A DNA stretch of 64,000 nucleotides from Erythrobacter sp. BLCC-B19 (GTDB lineage Bacteria > Pseudomonadota > Alphaproteobacteria > Sphingomonadales > Sphingomonadaceae): the NCBI RefSeq assembly GCF_028621955.1, contig NZ_CP117516.1, positions 1,758,001 to 1,822,000 on the forward strand, written 5' to 3'. Shown piece by piece: positions 9,205 through 18,430 of the stretch. The notes under the pieces were generated by a model. It was given only the letters and a program-made list of their open reading frames with translations. It ran no database searches and was not told the origin of the DNA. Each line of letters starts with the position of its first letter. The stretch's first letter is position 1. The position numbers were made by a program, and so were the translations under genes.

Positions 9205-10754
9205 CCCTTTCGCACACGCCTTTGGCGCCAGGCTGGCTTGATCGCTGGCCGGTCGTCCTGTTGATCTGCCTTGCGGCGATCGGCCCCCTGCTGGTGGTCG
9301 ATCTGCCGCCGCTGGTCGATCTCTACGGCCATCTGGGGCGCTATGCGGTGCAGACCGATCTGGCGGGGCGGCCGGGACTGCAGCCTTATTTCACGTACGA
9401 ATGGAAGCTGATCGGCAACCTCGGCGGGGATATTCTGGTCGAGCTGCTCTATCCCTTGCTCGGGCTTGAATTGTCGGTGCGGGTGATGGTGATCGTCACG
9501 CAGCTGCTGGGCGCGCTTGGCTTGCTGGCCGTGAGCCGCGAGGTGCATGGCCGGATCACCCCCTTCGCGGCCGCGGCGATCCCGTTTCTCTATGGCTATC
9601 CCTTCAATTACGGCTTCATCAATTACGCCCTGAGCATGGCGCTGGCGCTGCTGGCCTATGTCGTCTGGCTGCGATTGCACCGGGCCGAGCGTGGGCTGAT
9701 GGCCGGCGTATGGCTGGCGGCGGCGGGCGCGGCGATCTGGGTGAGCCATACCTATGGCTGGGCGTTCCTCGGGTTGCTGTGCGGATCGACCATGCTGGCT
9801 GAGGTGTTCGCCGCGCGCACCCCTCCGGTGGCGGCGGTGCGGCGGATTCTGGCGGCGTGCTGGCCGCTGCTGCTGCCGATCGTGCCGATGGTGATCTGGC
9901 GCGCGGAGTCCGCCGGGGCAGCGATGTCGGGCTGGGCCTATAGCTACAAGCTCAGCTGGCTGATGTCGCCGTTACGCACCTATTGGCGCGATTTCGACCT
10001 GTGGTGCAGCGCGGTGATCGCGGCTGTGCTGGTTTGGGCGATCTTCAGCCGCAATGTGCGGTTCGATCACGGGACGGGAATTGCCGCGCTGCTGTGCTTC
10101 CTGTTCTTCTTCGCGCTGCCATTCCGGGTGTTCGGATCGGCCTTTGCCGATATGCGGCTGCTGCCCTATGCGATGGCGCTGATGCTCGTGGCCATTCGCC
10201 CGGTGCGGCTTGAGGCGAAGATGCTGATCGCTGCGAGCATCGTGGCGTTGGGCTTTTTCGGGGTGCGTCAGGTGACCACCGGGCAGGCCTATATGGCGCA
10301 GGATCGCACCGTGCAGGCCGCACTCCCGGCGGTCGAGAAGCTGCCGATGGGGGCGCGGGTCGCCTTCTTCTCGGTCAAGCGCTGCCGCACGCTGTGGGCG
10401 GTCGCGCCGCTCGATCACCTCGCCGGAGCGGCGATGGCGCGGCGCGATGCCTTCGTGAACGACCAGTGGCAGGCGCCGGGGGTGAACCCTCTGAAGGTGA
10501 GCTTCCCCGCCGCCGAGCCGTTCGTGCGCGATCCGTCGCATCTGGTCGAGCGGGACGATTGCACGGGGTCGAACCGCCCCCGGCTGTCGGGCGCGCTGGC
10601 GAGCCTGCCGCGCGGGGTGTTCACGCATATCTGGATCGTCGGCCAGCAGGACAATATCGTGCCGCCCCCGCCCGGCTATGTCGCGGTGCCCGATGCAGGC
10701 AGCGGGTTGCTGTTTGCCGCCAATCCCCCCGCCCCGGCCCAACAGCAAGACTGA
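9201..10754 (+). CDS. polytopic membrane protein, possible GT-C glycosyltransferase
   Basis: A 517-residue hydrophobic protein with roughly ten to twelve membrane segments and a C-terminal soluble tail (about 400-517). The start ATG overlaps the GtrA stop. After the first helix it has an acidic periplasmic-type loop LPPLVDLYGHLGRY, and later GYPFNYGFINYALSMAL, both reminiscent of GT-C fold enzymes that use polyprenyl-phosphate sugars. No family motif is secure. With GT2 and GtrA upstream, transfer of the flipped sugar to a periplasmic acceptor is a fair inference. Confidence 0.6.
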   Translation: MTLSHTPLAPGWLDRWPVVLLICLAAIGPLLVVDLPPLVDLYGHLGRYAVQTDLAGRPGLQPYFTYEWKLIGNLGGDILVELLYPLLGLELSVRVMVIVTQLLGALGLLAVSREVHGRITPFAAAAIPFLYGYPFNYGFINYALSMALALLAYVVWLRLHRAERGLMAGVWLAAAGAAIWVSHTYGWAFLGLLCGSTMLAEVFAARTPPVAAVRRILAACWPLLLPIVPMVIWRAESAGAAMSGWAYSYKLSWLMSPLRTYWRDFDLWCSAVIAAVLVWAIFSRNVRFDHGTGIAALLCFLFFFALPFRVFGSAFADMRLLPYAMALMLVAIRPVRLEAKMLIAASIVALGFFGVRQVTTGQAYMAQDRTVQAALPAVEKLPMGARVAFFSVKRCRTLWAVAPLDHLAGAAMARRDAFVNDQWQAPGVNPLKVSFPAAEPFVRDPSHLVERDDCTGSNRPRLSGALASLPRGVFTHIWIVGQQDNIVPPPPGYVAVPDAGSGLLFAANPPAPAQQQD

Positions 10755-10758
10755 GGGC

Positions 10759-11655
10759 ATGACGGCTCCCGTCCCTCGATCGCGCCGCATTGCCCTCGCC
10801 GGGGCGAGCGGCACGATCGGGGCGGCGACGGCGCGGCAGCTTGCAGCAGAGGGGCACGCCGTCACCGTGGTGCCGCGGGCTGCCTTGGCGGACAGGGCGG
10901 GCTTGGCAGACCTGTTTGCCGAGACACAGCCAGAGGTGGTGATTTCGTGCATCGCCTCACGCTCCGGCGCGCCCAAGGATGCCGAAGCAGTCGATTACGC
11001 GGCGAATATGCGCCTTCTGGCAGCAGCCGAGAGTTCAGGGGCAGGGCACTTTATCCTGCTGTCGGCGATCTGCGTGCAGAAGCCGCGGCTCGCTTTCCAG
11101 CACGCCAAACTCAAGTTCGAGGCGGCGCTGACGGCGAGCGGGATCGCCCACACGATTGTGCGGCCCACGGCTTTTTTCAAATCGCTCTCGGGGCAAGTCG
11201 CGCGGGTCAAGGCGGGCAAGCCGTTCCTGATCTTCGGCGATGGCAACCTGACCCGCTGCAAGCCGATCAGCGATGATGATCTGGCGCGGTTCATCGCCGG
11301 GTGCATCGACAACCCCGAGGTGCTGGGCAAGGTGCTTCCCATCGGCGGCCCCGGCCCGGCGCTATCCCTGCGCGATGCAGGAGCGTTGCTGTTTGCGGCA
11401 GCGGGCAAGGAGCCGACCTTCAAATCCGTGTCGCCGGCGATCTTCACCGCCGCAGCGCGTGTCATCGGGCTGGGGGCGGGGGTTTCCGCGTGGTGCGCCG
11501 AGAAGGCCGAATATGCCCGGATCGCGCATTATTATGCGACCGAATCAATGCTGCTGCTTGATCCGGCCACAGGCGAATACTCCGCCGACCTCACCCCCGA
11601 ATTCGGCAGCGAGACGCTCGAGGGCCATTACCGGCTGTTGCTCGCGGAGAGTTAG
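10759..11655 (+). CDS. bciA: BciA-like divinyl chlorophyllide 8-vinyl reductase / NAD(P)-binding protein
   Basis: A 298-residue atypical short-chain dehydrogenase. It has an N-terminal Rossmann motif GASGTIGAATARQL, then HAKLKFEAAL, IVRPTAFFKSLSGQV, CKPISDDDLARFIAGC and VLPIGGPGPALSLRDAG, and ends with YYATESMLLLDPATGEY. These blocks match BciA, the NADPH-dependent 8-vinyl reductase of bacteriochlorophyll synthesis, as I remember the family. The gene lies 4 bases after the membrane-protein gene rather than in a photosynthesis cluster, and its stop overlaps that of the convergent beta-galactosidase by 4 bases. If the host is not phototrophic it would be a paralogue of other function. Confidence 0.72.
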   Translation: MTAPVPRSRRIALAGASGTIGAATARQLAAEGHAVTVVPRAALADRAGLADLFAETQPEVVISCIASRSGAPKDAEAVDYAANMRLLAAAESSGAGHFILLSAICVQKPRLAFQHAKLKFEAALTASGIAHTIVRPTAFFKSLSGQVARVKAGKPFLIFGDGNLTRCKPISDDDLARFIAGCIDNPEVLGKVLPIGGPGPALSLRDAGALLFAAAGKEPTFKSVSPAIFTAAARVIGLGAGVSAWCAEKAEYARIAHYYATESMLLLDPATGEYSADLTPEFGSETLEGHYRLLLAES

Positions 11656-13553
11656 CGCGGGGCGATGTGGCAGCTGGCGGGGGCGAGCGTTGCGCCGATA
11701 TGCGGGACGGCCACCGGCTCGGCGCCATAGTTGAAGGTGAAGACGTGGGAGCCTGTGCGGCGCACCCGGACACCTTCGGGCAGGTCAAAGAGGTCGACAC
11801 CCGCTTCGCCCGCCATGCGCTCGACGAGCAGGCGCAGCAGCGCGCGGTCGGGCCAGATTGCGCAATAGCGGATCGGGCCGTGGCGATAGACCACCCCGCG
11901 CCCCGCGCCGTCGGTGATCTCAGGAGAAAGCCCCGATGTCACATCCTCGCGCCAGCGGGTGACGGCAAAGCCCTCTGCGGGCTCGGCAATGCCGTCACGC
12001 AAGGATTCGACCCGGGTCACGGCGAGCGGGATTGCCGCCTTCAGCGCGCCGGGTGCGAGATCTTCGGGGATCGAGAAGCTTGCCGTCTTGCTGCCTGATC
12101 GCGGCCCTATCAGAACCGGGCTGATGAGCCCGGCCAGCGTCTCGGCAAAGCCATCGGGGATGATTGGCAAGGTCGGCACCAGCACCATCCGGTAGCCCGA
12201 CAAATCAGCCGACGGCGCGACAATATCGACGTCCAGACCCCGCTCGCGCAGCGCCGAATAGCATTCGAACACCAGCTCCAGATAGCGGAAGCTCTGCCCT
12301 TGCGGTTGAATGCCGACGGCCCAGGCCGCTTCGTAAGAGAACACGAGCGCGGCCGGTGCCCTTGCCGTGACCTGCGGGCCGATCCCGGCCAATCGCGCGG
12401 CCGCCTTGCGAACCTCGGGCGCGGCCTCGGCCTCGGTACTGTCGGGACGCAGCAGCCCGGCGTGCATCTGCTCCTGCGCGAAGGGCGCCTGCCGCCAGCG
12501 GAAATAAGAGGTGAGCTCGGCCCCGTGGGCGCAGGCCTCCAGCGTCCACAGGGCCACCATCCCCGGCAAGGGCGCGGGGTTGAAGCGGGCCCAGTTCACC
12601 GGTCCCGGCTGCTGCTCCATCACCCCCCAGCGCCCGCCCGAACACCCTCGGTAGAGATCATGGTGGAAGGCAGCGATATCGGGGTGGCCTTGCCTGAGGT
12701 AGGCGGCCTTTTCGTCGCGCGAAAACCAGAACTGTTCGAGGAAGCCCAGCGGATAGGAATCCCACGTCGCGACATCGATATCGCGGCCGACATCGTGGTG
12801 ATCGAACTCGGTGAAGAAGCCCATGAAGTTGTGCGTGATATCCCGCCCGGGTGAATGGGCGCGGATGATGTTCACCTGTTCGCGGTTGAAGTGGGCGACC
12901 TGATCGGAGGCGAAGCGGCGATAATCCAGCCAGTGCGCGGGGTTGGCTTCGGTGACGGTCAGGTTGGGCGGATCGACTTCGGCGAAGGAGCGATACTCCA
13001 TGCTCCAGAACACATTGCCCCAGGCAGCGTTGAGCGCTTCAGGCGTGCCGTAACGCGCGGCCAGCCAGCCCCGGAACGCGCTGGCGGCGGCATCGGAGAA
13101 ACTCAGCACCGTGTCGTGGCAGCCATATTCATTGTCGGTCTGCCACATCACCACCGCCGGGTGCTGCCCGTAGCGCTGCGCCAGCGCCGTCACGATGCGG
13201 CGGCACTCGGCGCGGTAGCCTTCGTGGCTGAAACAGTAATGCCGCCTTGAGCCGAAGCCGCGCGGGCGGCCGTCCGCGTCGATGGCGACCATGTCGGGCA
13301 TCCGGTCAACCAGCCATTTGGGCGGCGTGGCGGTGGGGGTGCCAAGGATCACTGCGAGGCCCGCGCCGTGCAGGGTTGCGATCGCCCGGTCGAGCCAGCC
13401 CCAGTCGAAATGGCCCGGCTCAGGCTCGATCCGGCTCCACGCGAATTCGCCGATCCGCACCAGCGACAGGCCCATTGCCGCCATGCGCGCGGCATCATCA
13501 GCCCAGCGGTCTTCGGGCCAGTGTTCGGGGTAATAACAGCAGCCCAGCTTCAT
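11652..13553 (-). CDS. beta-galactosidase, GH42
   Basis: A 633-residue enzyme. The ATG at 13553 gives the family start MKLGCCYYPEHWPED, though the frame is open upstream. The acid/base Glu lies in MWQTDNEYGCHD (about residue 142) and the nucleophile in WGVMEQQPGPVNW (about 305). The substrate-pocket segment TSYFRWRQAPFAQEQMHAG is intact. A trimerisation-type domain and a C-terminal beta domain follow. No signal peptide is seen, so it works in the cytoplasm on imported beta-galactosides. It is divergent from a sodium symporter and close to galactokinase, which together suggest a galactoside/galactose use cluster. Confidence 0.92.
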   Translation of the reverse strand: MKLGCCYYPEHWPEDRWADDAARMAAMGLSLVRIGEFAWSRIEPEPGHFDWGWLDRAIATLHGAGLAVILGTPTATPPKWLVDRMPDMVAIDADGRPRGFGSRRHYCFSHEGYRAECRRIVTALAQRYGQHPAVVMWQTDNEYGCHDTVLSFSDAAASAFRGWLAARYGTPEALNAAWGNVFWSMEYRSFAEVDPPNLTVTEANPAHWLDYRRFASDQVAHFNREQVNIIRAHSPGRDITHNFMGFFTEFDHHDVGRDIDVATWDSYPLGFLEQFWFSRDEKAAYLRQGHPDIAAFHHDLYRGCSGGRWGVMEQQPGPVNWARFNPAPLPGMVALWTLEACAHGAELTSYFRWRQAPFAQEQMHAGLLRPDSTEAEAAPEVRKAAARLAGIGPQVTARAPAALVFSYEAAWAVGIQPQGQSFRYLELVFECYSALRERGLDVDIVAPSADLSGYRMVLVPTLPIIPDGFAETLAGLISPVLIGPRSGSKTASFSIPEDLAPGALKAAIPLAVTRVESLRDGIAEPAEGFAVTRWREDVTSGLSPEITDGAGRGVVYRHGPIRYCAIWPDRALLRLLVERMAGEAGVDLFDLPEGVRVRRTGSHVFTFNYGAEPVAVPHIGATLAPASCHIAPR

Positions 13554-13662
13554 TCGCGCGATCCCTGTTGTGTGCGGCGGTGGTGATGAATGTCGCGTCG
13601 AGGCTTGCCGGGCAAGCGCCAATGCGCTGTAACCCGCGTCATAAGAGAGGGGAGCCACAGCA
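13554..13662. promoter_or_regulatory. divergent promoter region, beta-galactosidase / symporter
   Basis: The 109 bases between the divergent starts must contain both promoters. A purine-rich GAGAGGGGAGCC lies just before the symporter ATG and serves as its ribosome site. I see no clear inverted repeat for a sugar regulator, and no regulator gene lies next to the cluster. Confidence 0.4.
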
Positions 13663-15171
13663 ATGACCAATCCCATGCCCGCGGGGGGCGACGGCGCGAG
13701 CATGGTGCAATTGGCGGTGTGCCTCGGGCTGACGGCGGCGATTGCGCTGGCGACCTGGCTGACGCTCCGGCGCGAGGCGCATGACGGATCGAAGAAGGAC
13801 GTCTATCTCGCCGGGGGCAAGCTGAGCTGGCTGTTCGTGGCGGGCGCGATCACGCTGACCAACCTGTCGACCGATCAGCTGGTGGGCATGAACGGCAATC
13901 AGATGCTGCTGCTGGCCTGGTGGGAGATCAGCGGGTTTGTCGGCCTGCTGATCCTCGCCTTCGTGTTCGTGCCGATCTATTACCGCGCGCGGGTGACGAC
14001 CGTGACCGAGCTGCTCGAACAGCGCTACGGCGGGGGCGGGATCCGCACGCTGGTGTCGGCGCTGTTCCTGTTCGGGATGGTGCTGATCTATCTGCCTGCC
14101 GGGCTCTATTCGGGCGCGCTGTTCCTCCAGACATCGGGGATCGATCTGCCGCTGCTGGTGCTGGCGGGCTTCCTCGGGGTGATCGCGGCGGCCTATACCA
14201 TGACCGGCGGCCTGCGTGCGGTGGCGGTGATGGAGACTTACTCCGGCATTGGCGTGCTGGCGATTGCGGTGCTGATCGTGGTGCTGGCGCTGAACGCGGT
14301 CGATTGGGACATCGCGCGCGGGGTTCCGCCCGAGCGGCTGACGATGGTGGGGGCGGCGGATAGCCCGATCCCGTTCCACACGCTGTTCACCGGCATGATC
14401 TTCATCCAGATCTTCTACTGGTCGACCAACCAGCCGATCACCCAGAAGGCGATGGCCGCGCCCAATGTGCGCGAGGCGCAGAAGGGCGTGCTGGCGGCGG
14501 CGGTGGTGCGCATCCTCATCATCCCTGCGATCGTGGTGATCCCCGGCGTGGTCGCCTTCCAGCTGTTCGGCGATGTCGATGATGCGGCTTACGGCAAGCT
14601 GGTGGGCGCGGTGTTGCCGCCGTGGCTGTCGGGCGTGTTCGCCGCCGCCATCGCTGCCGCGGTGATCGCGCACACGGCGGCGGTGATGAATGCGGCCGTC
14701 GGCCTCTATGCGGTCGACTTTCACGAGAAGTTCGTGGGGCGCGTGGAGAGCCATTGGCGGCTGTCCGGCATCGTCACCGTGCTGCTCACCGCGACGTCGA
14801 TTGCGCTGGTGCCCGTGTTCCAGAACGCGCAGAGCATCATCAATCTGCTCCAGCAATTGAACGGCCTCAGCTCGATGCCGATCCTGTCGGCCTTCATCGT
14901 CGGGCTGCTGTTTACGGGCGTGGAGAGCCGGGCGGCGATTGTCGGGGTGGTGTGGGGCTTCGTGCTCTATGCGCTGTTCAGCTTCGTTGCCGAGCCGATG
15001 GCGCTGGTCGGGCTGCACTATATCGATGTGATGGTGGTGACGCTGGCGACCAGCGTGATCGCGGCGCTCGCCTTCAACCGCTTTGTCCTGGGCGGGCGGG
15101 CGCGGTTTGCGCCGCGCGAGGTCTTTGCCCAATTGGCGCTGCGATCCGACGCCGAGGAAGTGTTCAAGTGA
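13663..15171 (+). CDS. sodium:solute symporter (SSS family), probable galactose/glucose type
   Basis: A 502-residue membrane protein with about 13-14 helices. Family blocks include DVYLAGGKLSWLFVAGAITLTN and the segments after it (LSTDQLVGMNG, TVTELLEQRYGG, YTMTGGLRAV, WSTNQPITQKAMAA). The last resembles the SGLT-type sugar transporters, so Na+-driven uptake of galactose or a galactoside is likely given the flanking beta-galactosidase and galactokinase. It sits in the cytoplasmic membrane, transcribed toward galK with an 81-base gap. Confidence 0.87.
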   Translation: MTNPMPAGGDGASMVQLAVCLGLTAAIALATWLTLRREAHDGSKKDVYLAGGKLSWLFVAGAITLTNLSTDQLVGMNGNQMLLLAWWEISGFVGLLILAFVFVPIYYRARVTTVTELLEQRYGGGGIRTLVSALFLFGMVLIYLPAGLYSGALFLQTSGIDLPLLVLAGFLGVIAAAYTMTGGLRAVAVMETYSGIGVLAIAVLIVVLALNAVDWDIARGVPPERLTMVGAADSPIPFHTLFTGMIFIQIFYWSTNQPITQKAMAAPNVREAQKGVLAAAVVRILIIPAIVVIPGVVAFQLFGDVDDAAYGKLVGAVLPPWLSGVFAAAIAAAVIAHTAAVMNAAVGLYAVDFHEKFVGRVESHWRLSGIVTVLLTATSIALVPVFQNAQSIINLLQQLNGLSSMPILSAFIVGLLFTGVESRAAIVGVVWGFVLYALFSFVAEPMALVGLHYIDVMVVTLATSVIAALAFNRFVLGGRARFAPREVFAQLALRSDAEEVFK

Positions 15172-15252
15172 TGTCCGCGCAAGCGGAAGATATTGCGCTT
15201 TGCCAATACCTTGGTGCATGATGGCCGGGTGTAGGGGGCTCGCACAAGGATC

Positions 15253-16437
15253 ATGGATCGCCGCAGCAGACTGATTGCCCGCGCTCGGCAGGGCTACCGG
15301 CTGGCCTATGGGGTTGAGCCAACGCGCTTTGTGGCAGCGCCGGGGCGGGTCAATCTGATTGGCGAACACGTCGACTACAACGAGGGGTACGTCCTGCCTT
15401 GCGCGATCGACCGTGAGGCTATCGTCGCTTTCGGCCCACCGGCGCAGGAAGCCAAACAGCCGGTGTTTGAAGCGGTGGCGCTCGATCTGGGCGACATGGC
15501 GAGCGCCCGCGACAGTTTCGATCTGCACGCGCCGGTCAGGCCGGGGGAGAACAACTGGCAGAACCACGTGCGCGGGGTGGTGCAGGCGCTGGGACGCTAT
15601 GGCCACAGGGTCAAGCCGATGCGCATTGCGATTGCGGGCGATGTGCCGATCGGAGCGGGGCTATCATCCTCGGCGGCCTTCGGCGTGGCGGTGGCGTTGG
15701 CGGTCTCTGAGTTTTCCGGGCTTGGCCTGGTGCCTGAAATGCTCGCCAAGGTCGCACAGCTGGCCGAGAACGATTTCGTCGGATGTGCCTGCGGGATCAT
15801 GGATCAGATGGTGGCAGCGGTGAGCACCGAGGGGCACGCGCTGCTGCTCGATTGCCGAACGCTCCAGCACATGGCAATCCCGATCCACCCGAGCCTTGCG
15901 ATCACCGTGATCGACACCGGTCTCAGACGCAGCCTGACCGAGAGTGCGTTCAATCAGCGCCGGGCGGAGTGCGAGGCGGCGGCAGCGGCGCTGGGTGTCA
16001 CAGCGCTGCGCGATCTCGACAGCACCCGCCTGCTGCTGGCCGAACCCGATCTCGATCCGCTGCTGTTCCGCCGCGCGCGTCATGTGGTGACCGAAATGGA
16101 ACGGGTCGAGCCTGTGGGCGTGGCGATGGCGCTTGGCGACACAGCGCAGTTGGCCACCCTGATGCGCGAGGCCCATGCTTCGCTGTCGGAGGATTTCGAG
16201 GTCTCGTTACCCCCGATCGATCGGCTCGCTGCAATCCTTGCCGAGGCGCTGGGCGAGGCCGGGGGCGTGCGCCTGACCGGGGCGGGCTTTGGCGGGTGCC
16301 TTGTCGCAGTCTGCGCGAAGGAGGCGACCGGGGCGATCGACACCGCAGTGGGCCGCTACAACCGCGATGCCGACTGGCCCGCCCGGGTCGAGGTCTTCCG
16401 CGCGGTCGGCGGGGCCGGGCCGGTCGCGGCAGGTTGA
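15253..16437 (+). CDS. galK: galactokinase
   Basis: A 394-residue GHMP kinase. The galactokinase signature PGRVNLIGEHVDYNEGYVLP lies at about residues 30-50, the ATP-binding GAGLSSSAAF at about 137, and the C-terminal RLTGAGFGGCLVAV near 345. It phosphorylates alpha-D-galactose at C1 in the Leloir pathway. The upstream symporter and beta-galactosidase would supply substrate. galT and galE are not in the window, so the rest of the pathway must be elsewhere or replaced. The start ATG matches the family length. Confidence 0.94.
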   Translation: MDRRSRLIARARQGYRLAYGVEPTRFVAAPGRVNLIGEHVDYNEGYVLPCAIDREAIVAFGPPAQEAKQPVFEAVALDLGDMASARDSFDLHAPVRPGENNWQNHVRGVVQALGRYGHRVKPMRIAIAGDVPIGAGLSSSAAFGVAVALAVSEFSGLGLVPEMLAKVAQLAENDFVGCACGIMDQMVAAVSTEGHALLLDCRTLQHMAIPIHPSLAITVIDTGLRRSLTESAFNQRRAECEAAAAALGVTALRDLDSTRLLLAEPDLDPLLFRRARHVVTEMERVEPVGVAMALGDTAQLATLMREAHASLSEDFEVSLPPIDRLAAILAEALGEAGGVRLTGAGFGGCLVAVCAKEATGAIDTAVGRYNRDADWPARVEVFRAVGGAGPVAAG

Positions 16438-16485
16438 TGAGGCCTGCCCCTGAATCCGCGCCGCCCGCCATCAGAGACGATTTAC

Positions 16486-16507
16486 AGATATAAAAATATC
16501 TTTATAT
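16486..16507. promoter_or_regulatory. AT-rich palindromic operator before the ArsR-methyltransferase/metF/metH operon
   Basis: In otherwise GC-rich DNA, 16488-16507 is a 20-bp near-perfect palindrome: arms ATATAAA and TTTATAT around AATATC, 9 of 10 pairs matching. A nested AGATAT/ATATCT repeat spans 16486-16501. It touches the first possible start codon, so binding would block initiation. The likely binder is the ArsR-type protein encoded immediately downstream, consistent with the SahR-type autoregulation described for methionine-cycle genes. The assignment is inference. Confidence 0.65.
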
Positions 16508-17501
16508 GATCCCGGTCATCATGGTGATCGAGGACATCTTCAAGGCGCTGGGCGATCCGACCCGGCTGCGCATCGCCCGCCTGCTCGGCGCGATGGAGCT
16601 GGCCGTGGGCGAATTGGCACAGGTGCTCGGGCAAAGCCAGCCGCGCGTCTCGCGCCATGTCGGCATCCTGTGCGATGCCGGCCTTGCCGAACGCCGCCGC
16701 GAGGGCAGCTGGGTGTTCCTGCGCCAGAGCGAATCGCGCGGCCCCCTGATCGAAGCGGTGCAGCACCTGCTCGCGCTGGCCGAGACGGAGGAGCCGGGCT
16801 TTGCCGCCTTGTGCGAGGCCGACCGCAGAAAACTCGCGGCGATCCGCGATGCCCGCGAGGCGGCGGCGGAAAGCTATTTTGCCCGCCACGCCGGAGAATG
16901 GGACGAGCTTCGCGCGCTCCACAGTGCGGATGCCGAGGTCGAGACCGGCCTTGCCGCCGCCCTTGCCGCAGCGCCGCTTGGGCACCTGCTCGACATCGGC
17001 ACCGGCACGGGCCGGATCGCCGAGCTTTTCGCCGATCAGGCCGAACGGGTGGTGGCGCTCGACAAGAACCTCGAAATGCTGAGGGTCGCCCGCGCCAAGC
17101 TCCAGCATCTGCCCGCCGCGCGGGTCGAACTGGTGCAGGGCGATTTCGGCGATCTGCCGTTCCCCGATGCCAGCTTCGATACCGTAATCCTGCATCAGGT
17201 GCTGCACTTCGCCCCCGATCCTGCCCCGGCGCTGGCCGAAGCCGCACGGGTGCTGCGTGGCGGGGGGCGGATCGCGATTGTCGACTTCGCCAGCCACGAT
17301 CACGAAGAATTGCGCATCCGCCACCAGCACGTCCGCCTCGGCTTTTCCGACCGTCAGATGGCCGAACTGCTGAAAGGCGCCGGCTTTATCGCAAGCCCTC
17401 CCACCGCGCTCGAAGGTGGTGCGCTGGTCGTCAAGATCTGGACGGCCGAGCGCCGCGCCGCTGCCTCTCCCAAGTCCCCCGCTCTGGAATCCGCGCAATG
17501 A
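16506..17501 (+). CDS. ArsR-type regulator fused to a SAM-methyltransferase domain (SahR-like)
   Basis: A 331-residue fusion. Residues about 6-90 are an ArsR winged helix (IEDIFKALGDPTRLRIARLL, then SQPRVSRHVGILCDAGL). Residues about 150-260 are a class I methyltransferase fold (LLDIGTGTGRIAELFA, DLPFPDASFDTVILHQVLHFAPD). No metal-binding cysteines are seen in the helix that normally senses metals. The ATG at 16521 (residue 6) is an alternative start that clears the operator, and neither start has a good ribosome site. metF follows with an ATGA overlap. Known relatives (SahR) respond to S-adenosylhomocysteine and control methionine-cycle genes; that role fits this context. Confidence 0.85.
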   Translation: MIPVIMVIEDIFKALGDPTRLRIARLLGAMELAVGELAQVLGQSQPRVSRHVGILCDAGLAERRREGSWVFLRQSESRGPLIEAVQHLLALAETEEPGFAALCEADRRKLAAIRDAREAAAESYFARHAGEWDELRALHSADAEVETGLAAALAAAPLGHLLDIGTGTGRIAELFADQAERVVALDKNLEMLRVARAKLQHLPAARVELVQGDFGDLPFPDASFDTVILHQVLHFAPDPAPALAEAARVLRGGGRIAIVDFASHDHEELRIRHQHVRLGFSDRQMAELLKGAGFIASPPTALEGGALVVKIWTAERRAAASPKSPALESAQ

Positions 17502-18430
17502 CCCCGACCCTCGATCAGCTTCACGAATACCGCACCGCCACCGACACGCCGCTGTTCTCCGGCCTGCCGGGCGATGTCGCGGTGAGCTTCGAATTCTTCC
17601 CGCCCAAGAGCGAGAAGATGGAAGAGCAGCTGTGGGACGCGGTGACGCAGTTAAAGCCTCTGGGGCCGAGCTTCGTCTCGGTGACCTATGGTGCGGGCGG
17701 ATCGACCCGCGAACGCACCCACGCAACGGTCGCGCGGATCATCGGCGAGGCCAAGCTCCCGGCGGCTGCACACCTCACCTGCGTCGCGGCGAGCAAGGCG
17801 GAGATCCGCGAAGTCGCCGAGCAATATTGGGAAGCAGGCGTGCGCCACATCGTCGCGCTGCGCGGCGATGCGGGCGAACCGGGCGCGCCTTTCACCCCGC
17901 ACCCCGAAGGCTATGCCAGCGCCGCCGAACTGGTGAGTGGCCTCAAGGCCATCGCCCCGTTCGAAATCAGCGTCGCCGCCTATCCTGAAACGCACCCCGA
18001 TGCGGCGAGCGCCCAGGACGACATCGACAATCTGAAGCGCAAGCTTGACGCCGGGGCGACGCGGGCGATCAGCCAGTTCTTCTTCTCGGCCGAAACCTTC
18101 TTCCGCTTCCGTGACAAGTGCGCCGCTGCCGGGATCGATGCGCCGATCCTGCCGGGCATCCTGCCCGTCACCAATGTGGCGCAGGCGAGGAAGTTCGCCA
18201 GCGCCTGCGGGGCCGAGTTCCCGGCGTGGATGGACGGGCTGTTCGAAGGCCTCGACGAAAAGCCCGCCGCGCGCCAGCTGGTCGCCGCTACAGTCGCGGC
18301 TGAACTGTGCCGCCGCCTCTATGCGGGCGGGGTGCGCGACTTCCACTTCTACACCCTGAACCGCCCCGAACTGGCTTATGCGATCTGCCATATGCTCGGG
18401 AAGCGCCCCGTTTCGGAGAACGCCGCATGA
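17498..18430 (+). CDS. metF: methylenetetrahydrofolate reductase
   Basis: A 310-residue FAD-dependent TIM-barrel enzyme. Visible blocks are VSFEFFPPKSEKMEEQL near the N terminus (with the catalytic Glu), SVTYGAGGSTRERT, HLTCVAASKAEI, ALRGDAGEPG and FFFSAETFFRFRD. It makes 5-methyl-THF for methionine synthase, encoded next door. The ATG overlaps the regulator's stop and its own stop overlaps the next ATG, so the three genes are translationally coupled. Confidence 0.95.
   Translation: MTPTLDQLHEYRTATDTPLFSGLPGDVAVSFEFFPPKSEKMEEQLWDAVTQLKPLGPSFVSVTYGAGGSTRERTHATVARIIGEAKLPAAAHLTCVAASKAEIREVAEQYWEAGVRHIVALRGDAGEPGAPFTPHPEGYASAAELVSGLKAIAPFEISVAAYPETHPDAASAQDDIDNLKRKLDAGATRAISQFFFSAETFFRFRDKCAAAGIDAPILPGILPVTNVAQARKFASACGAEFPAWMDGLFEGLDEKPAARQLVAATVAAELCRRLYAGGVRDFHFYTLNRPELAYAICHMLGKRPVSENAA

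Noticed and set aside
13639..15606. 655-codon minus-strand frame opposite the symporter gene
   Set aside because: Composition is His/Arg/Gln/Asp-rich and it mirrors the real transporter; no family motifs.
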